Positions 61,760 to 64,000 of a DNA stretch of 64,000 nt are shown piece after piece. The DNA comes from Priestia endophytica DSM 13796 (GTDB lineage Bacteria > Bacillota > Bacilli > Bacillales > Bacillaceae_H): NCBI RefSeq assembly GCF_900115845.1, contig NZ_FOXX01000001.1:1-64000 (forward strand), in the 5' to 3' direction. The notes under the pieces are model-generated. The model had not been told where the DNA came from and ran no database searches. It saw only the letters and a program-made list of their open reading frames with translations. Within the stretch, counting starts at the first letter, position 1. Each line of letters begins with the position of its first letter. Position numbers and translations under genes: made by a program.

Positions 61760-62530
61760 TTATCCTGCTTCATTTTTTAAATTCGTCCAAAATAGAATAC
61801 GTTTCTTAATTCGTTCAAACGTAATCATAATGATTAAAATAACAAGACTATTAAAAATCAGTCCTGATATAACTAAATCATACTGAGTGAAATCTGTATA
61901 ATACTGAATAAAATACCCCATACCTGCTTTTGCACCAAACATTTCGGCCGTCATTAAAACTAAAAAACATAAGCTGAGTGACTGCCCGATGCCATTTAAA
62001 ATGAGCGGTGAACTTGCTGGGATAATAACTTTAAAAATTAGATCTCGTTTTTCTAAACCAATTGTCTTAGCATTGTCCCAATAGTGATGATCGATTAATA
62101 ACACACCTTGAATCGTTCCTAAAAAGATGGGCCAAAAGGCAGCTATGAATAATATGGACATAGAAGCCAGTTCAAACGTCGGTAATAATGCAATCGCATA
62201 AGGAATAAATAAAGTGAGCGGTAGTGGACTGAACGCATTGAAAAAAGGCGTTAAAATTTTTCTCGGTTTTGGACGCATCCCAAAAAACAAGCCTCCACCG
62301 ATGCCTAACACTAGAGCTAATAAAACACTTGGTACTAATAGCTTCATCGAACTTAAAAACCCTTGAAAAAGTTCAAATATTGCTCTAAAAAAAGCAGCGG
62401 CCACAAGATGAGGAGATGGAAAAATAAGTGGACTTAGCCAATCTGTAAAATTGGTGATATAAATCCATAACCCTATTAAAGCGAAAGCAATGGCTATCGA
62501 GTAACTATACGTACTTAAAAACTTTCTCAT
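61760..62530 (-). CDS. ABC transporter permease, SsuC/TauC type
   Basis: A 256-residue permease with about six membrane helices. The loop reads YWDNAKTIGLEKRDLIFKVIIPASSPLILNGIGQSL, the BPD_transp_1 motif that contacts the ATPase. FPSPHLVAAAFFRAIFELF is characteristic of sulfonate, taurine and nitrate importers. AAGGAGG precedes the ATG. It follows the binding protein by 17 bp. Confidence 0.9.
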   Translation of the reverse strand: MRKFLSTYSYSIAIAFALIGLWIYITNFTDWLSPLIFPSPHLVAAAFFRAIFELFQGFLSSMKLLVPSVLLALVLGIGGGLFFGMRPKPRKILTPFFNAFSPLPLTLFIPYAIALLPTFELASMSILFIAAFWPIFLGTIQGVLLIDHHYWDNAKTIGLEKRDLIFKVIIPASSPLILNGIGQSLSLCFLVLMTAEMFGAKAGMGYFIQYYTDFTQYDLVISGLIFNSLVILIIMITFERIKKRILFWTNLKNEAG

Positions 62531-62547
62531 AGAATGCCTCCTTTAAA

Positions 62548-63606
62548 TTAAGACTGTACATTCTGCTTATTAAACCGTTTAAGAACCTTTTTATAATAAT
62601 CATCATTAGGGTTTTCTTTAATAAGTTCATCTATAGCTTCTTCATACATAGACAAATTAAAGTGATCATCTAAATCAATGTTATCTACGTCTTTTATATA
62701 GCCAATGTCTTGCATTTTCCCCCACGTATTCACAACTTCCTTCTTATTCGGATCTGCTGAGTTGATCAAATGCTTCTCATTGACAATTTCGTTCACTCTT
62801 TCTTCAGGTAGCTGTTTAAACGTCGGCTTTGATGCTTCTAAGTTTTTCTTTGGATTTTCTAACTTTACACGCTCTGCTTTTATAAGAGCTTTCATAAACT
62901 TTTTGTATGCTACGGCTTTATCACTTGAAATATTTCCTCTTACCGTAACGCGGCAACAAAGGTCATTTTGACTTAAATCATTGCTCCAAAAAATAGGTTT
63001 CAACCCGATTTGTTCTGTTTTAGTCAAATGTCCTGTATTGGAAAGACCAACATCTACTTTTCCAGATTGCACGGCCTCAAGTACATCTGCTACGCTTTTC
63101 ACTTCAACAAAATCTACATCTTTCTGAATATCAATTCCGGCATCATCAAGCGCTGATTTGAAGATGACATCAAGAGTCCCTAGTCTAACCGTTGCTATTT
63201 TCTTTCCTTTGAAATCTTCTAATGTTTTATATTTGTTGGCATTTTCTTCTTTCGTTACAACAGGTTGTCCACCTTCCATATGTCCTCCAATGAATGTAAA
63301 ATCTGCCCCTTGAGCAATGTAGTTCAGCGGTCCTGCTGTACCAAAAGTTAAGGCAATATCGATTTTGTCAGAGTTTAGAGCATCTAACCCTCCACTTGTA
63401 AAAGAAATCATTTCAACTTCTAAATTTTCATCTTCAAAAAACCCTTCAGCTCGAGCAATGTCTGCTAGAGGCGCTCCGTATAGCTGACCGTATCCGACTC
63501 TTAGTGTAGAACTTTCCTTACCTGACGCTGCATTTTTTTCTCCGCACGCCGCTAAAGCTAAAACAGAAATCATCAAAAACCCTATCATCCAACGTCTGCT
63601 TCGCAA
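62548..63606 (-). CDS. SsuA/NMT1-like substrate-binding lipoprotein
   Basis: A 352-residue binding protein. Signal RRWMIGFLMISVLALAACG carries lipobox LAAC. LRVGYGQLYGAPLADIARAEGFFEDENLEVEMISF and GLDALNSDKIDIALTFGTAGPLNYIAQGADF are NMT1/SsuA-like, and GKKIATVRLGTLD the ligand region. NDLCCRVTVRG contains an unusual double cysteine. TTG at 63606 is chosen with GGAGG 7 nt upstream; an ATG at 63633 lies within the Arg-rich leader. It captures the transported compound outside the membrane. Confidence 0.88.
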   Translation of the reverse strand: MRSRRWMIGFLMISVLALAACGEKNAASGKESSTLRVGYGQLYGAPLADIARAEGFFEDENLEVEMISFTSGGLDALNSDKIDIALTFGTAGPLNYIAQGADFTFIGGHMEGGQPVVTKEENANKYKTLEDFKGKKIATVRLGTLDVIFKSALDDAGIDIQKDVDFVEVKSVADVLEAVQSGKVDVGLSNTGHLTKTEQIGLKPIFWSNDLSQNDLCCRVTVRGNISSDKAVAYKKFMKALIKAERVKLENPKKNLEASKPTFKQLPEERVNEIVNEKHLINSADPNKKEVVNTWGKMQDIGYIKDVDNIDLDDHFNLSMYEEAIDELIKENPNDDYYKKVLKRFNKQNVQS

Positions 63607-63633
63607 TCCCTTACCTCCCCTTCTCCTCCTCAT

Positions 63634-64000
63634 TTAAATTCCTGCTCCATACGGCTGAACCGTCTCGTTTTGTTCGAGTTTCTTAAATATTCCATTGTTC
63701 ATTACACGTAAAATTTCATTTCTAAATTTAATAAATTCCTGGCTTTCGATTAACATCTTTCGGTCTCTTGGCTTCTTAAAAGGAACGTCAATAATTTCTG
63801 CTATTTTGCCCGGAGGACCAGGCGTAAACATAACGATGCGATCCGCTAAAATGATGGCTTCTTCTGCGTCATGTGTAACAAACACTACAGTACGCTGCTG
63901 ATCGCGATTTACTTGAAGAATAATATCTTGTAATTGAATTCTCGTTACGGGATCTAATGCACCAAATGGTTCATCCATAAACATTAAATCTGCTCCTAAT
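63634..64000 (-). CDS. ABC transporter ATPase, SsuB/TauB type (partial, runs off the window)
   Basis: The C-terminal part (about 122 residues visible) of an importer ATPase. Walker B MFMDEPFGALD and the D-loop, then FVTHDAEEAIILADRIVMFTPGPPGKI with the H-loop histidine are typical of sulfonate, nitrate and taurine importers. Walker A and signature lie beyond position 64000. It is the upstream member of the operon. Confidence 0.9.
   Translation of the reverse strand, partial: LGADLMFMDEPFGALDPVTRIQLQDIILQVNRDQQRTVVFVTHDAEEAIILADRIVMFTPGPPGKIAEIIDVPFKKPRDRKMLIESQEFIKFRNEILRVMNNGIFKKLEQNETVQPYGAGI

Noticed and set aside
1-64000. CRISPR arrays, tRNA or rRNA genes, classic riboswitches
   Set aside because: No regularly spaced repeats, no cloverleaf or rRNA-like stretches, and no T-box or known riboswitch core was recognised by eye; a covariance-model search would be decisive.

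Overview
The window comes from a low-GC, endospore-forming Bacillaceae chromosome, probably Bacillus or Priestia (inferred from gene content and order, not from a database search). Markers are spoVK, a YjcZ-type sporulation peptide, comK, glnR-glnA, hfq-miaA, qoxABCD, the dctBSRP set and AGGAGG-type ribosome sites. No tRNA, rRNA or CRISPR array was seen.

Layout. Positions 20-1244 hold an IS3-family insertion sequence with a -1 frameshift between orfA and orfB. Positions 1332-14781 are a leftward exopolysaccharide locus: Wzx-like flippase, four glycosyltransferases, EpsG-like polymerase, initiating sugar transferase, UDP-glucose dehydrogenase, a CapD/EpsC-type dehydratase, a 47-residue unknown, galU and a YwqE-type tyrosine phosphatase. 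The part from 1.3 to 9.2 kb is visibly more AT-rich, as expected for a transferred serotype-like block. A comK homologue lacking the C-terminal MecA-binding region follows.

Positions 16421-24311 form one leftward sugar operon: carbohydrate ABC importer with an MsmX-type ATPase, a TIM-barrel isomerase/epimerase, two Gfo/Idh/MocA dehydrogenases and a ThuA protein. A divergent AraC regulator faces it. The gene set resembles 3-keto-glycoside pathways. Positions 25-28 kb carry small sporulation, SGNH hydrolase and GH25 genes. Positions 28561-34812 are a catabolic island: sigma-54 activator, class III aminotransferase, sodium:solute symporter, agmatinase-family ureohydrolase resembling guanidinopropionase/guanidinobutyrase, and a class II aldolase-like protein. 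A near-perfect -24/-12 promoter precedes the aminotransferase.

Positions 36-44 kb are core chromosome (glnA, glnR, ynbB, hflX, a TRIC channel, spoVK, hfq, miaA). Then come the C4-dicarboxylate system dctB/dctSR/dctP with a perfect cre site, an MFS transporter, a Fur-family protein without the usual histidines, and the quinol oxidase qoxABCD. A small standalone WYL protein sits behind a promoter containing a LexA box. Fur-box-preceded DoxX and siderophore-binding genes follow. The right edge (59352-64000) is an operon joining an SsuABC-like importer, a YtkA-like lipoprotein, a TlpA/ResA-like thioredoxin and an LLM flavin monooxygenase, probably for an organosulfur or related xenobiotic compound.

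The best candidates for undescribed biology are that right-edge operon, the sigma-54 guanidino-acid island with its 32-bp palindrome, and the SOS-linked WYL mini-protein.
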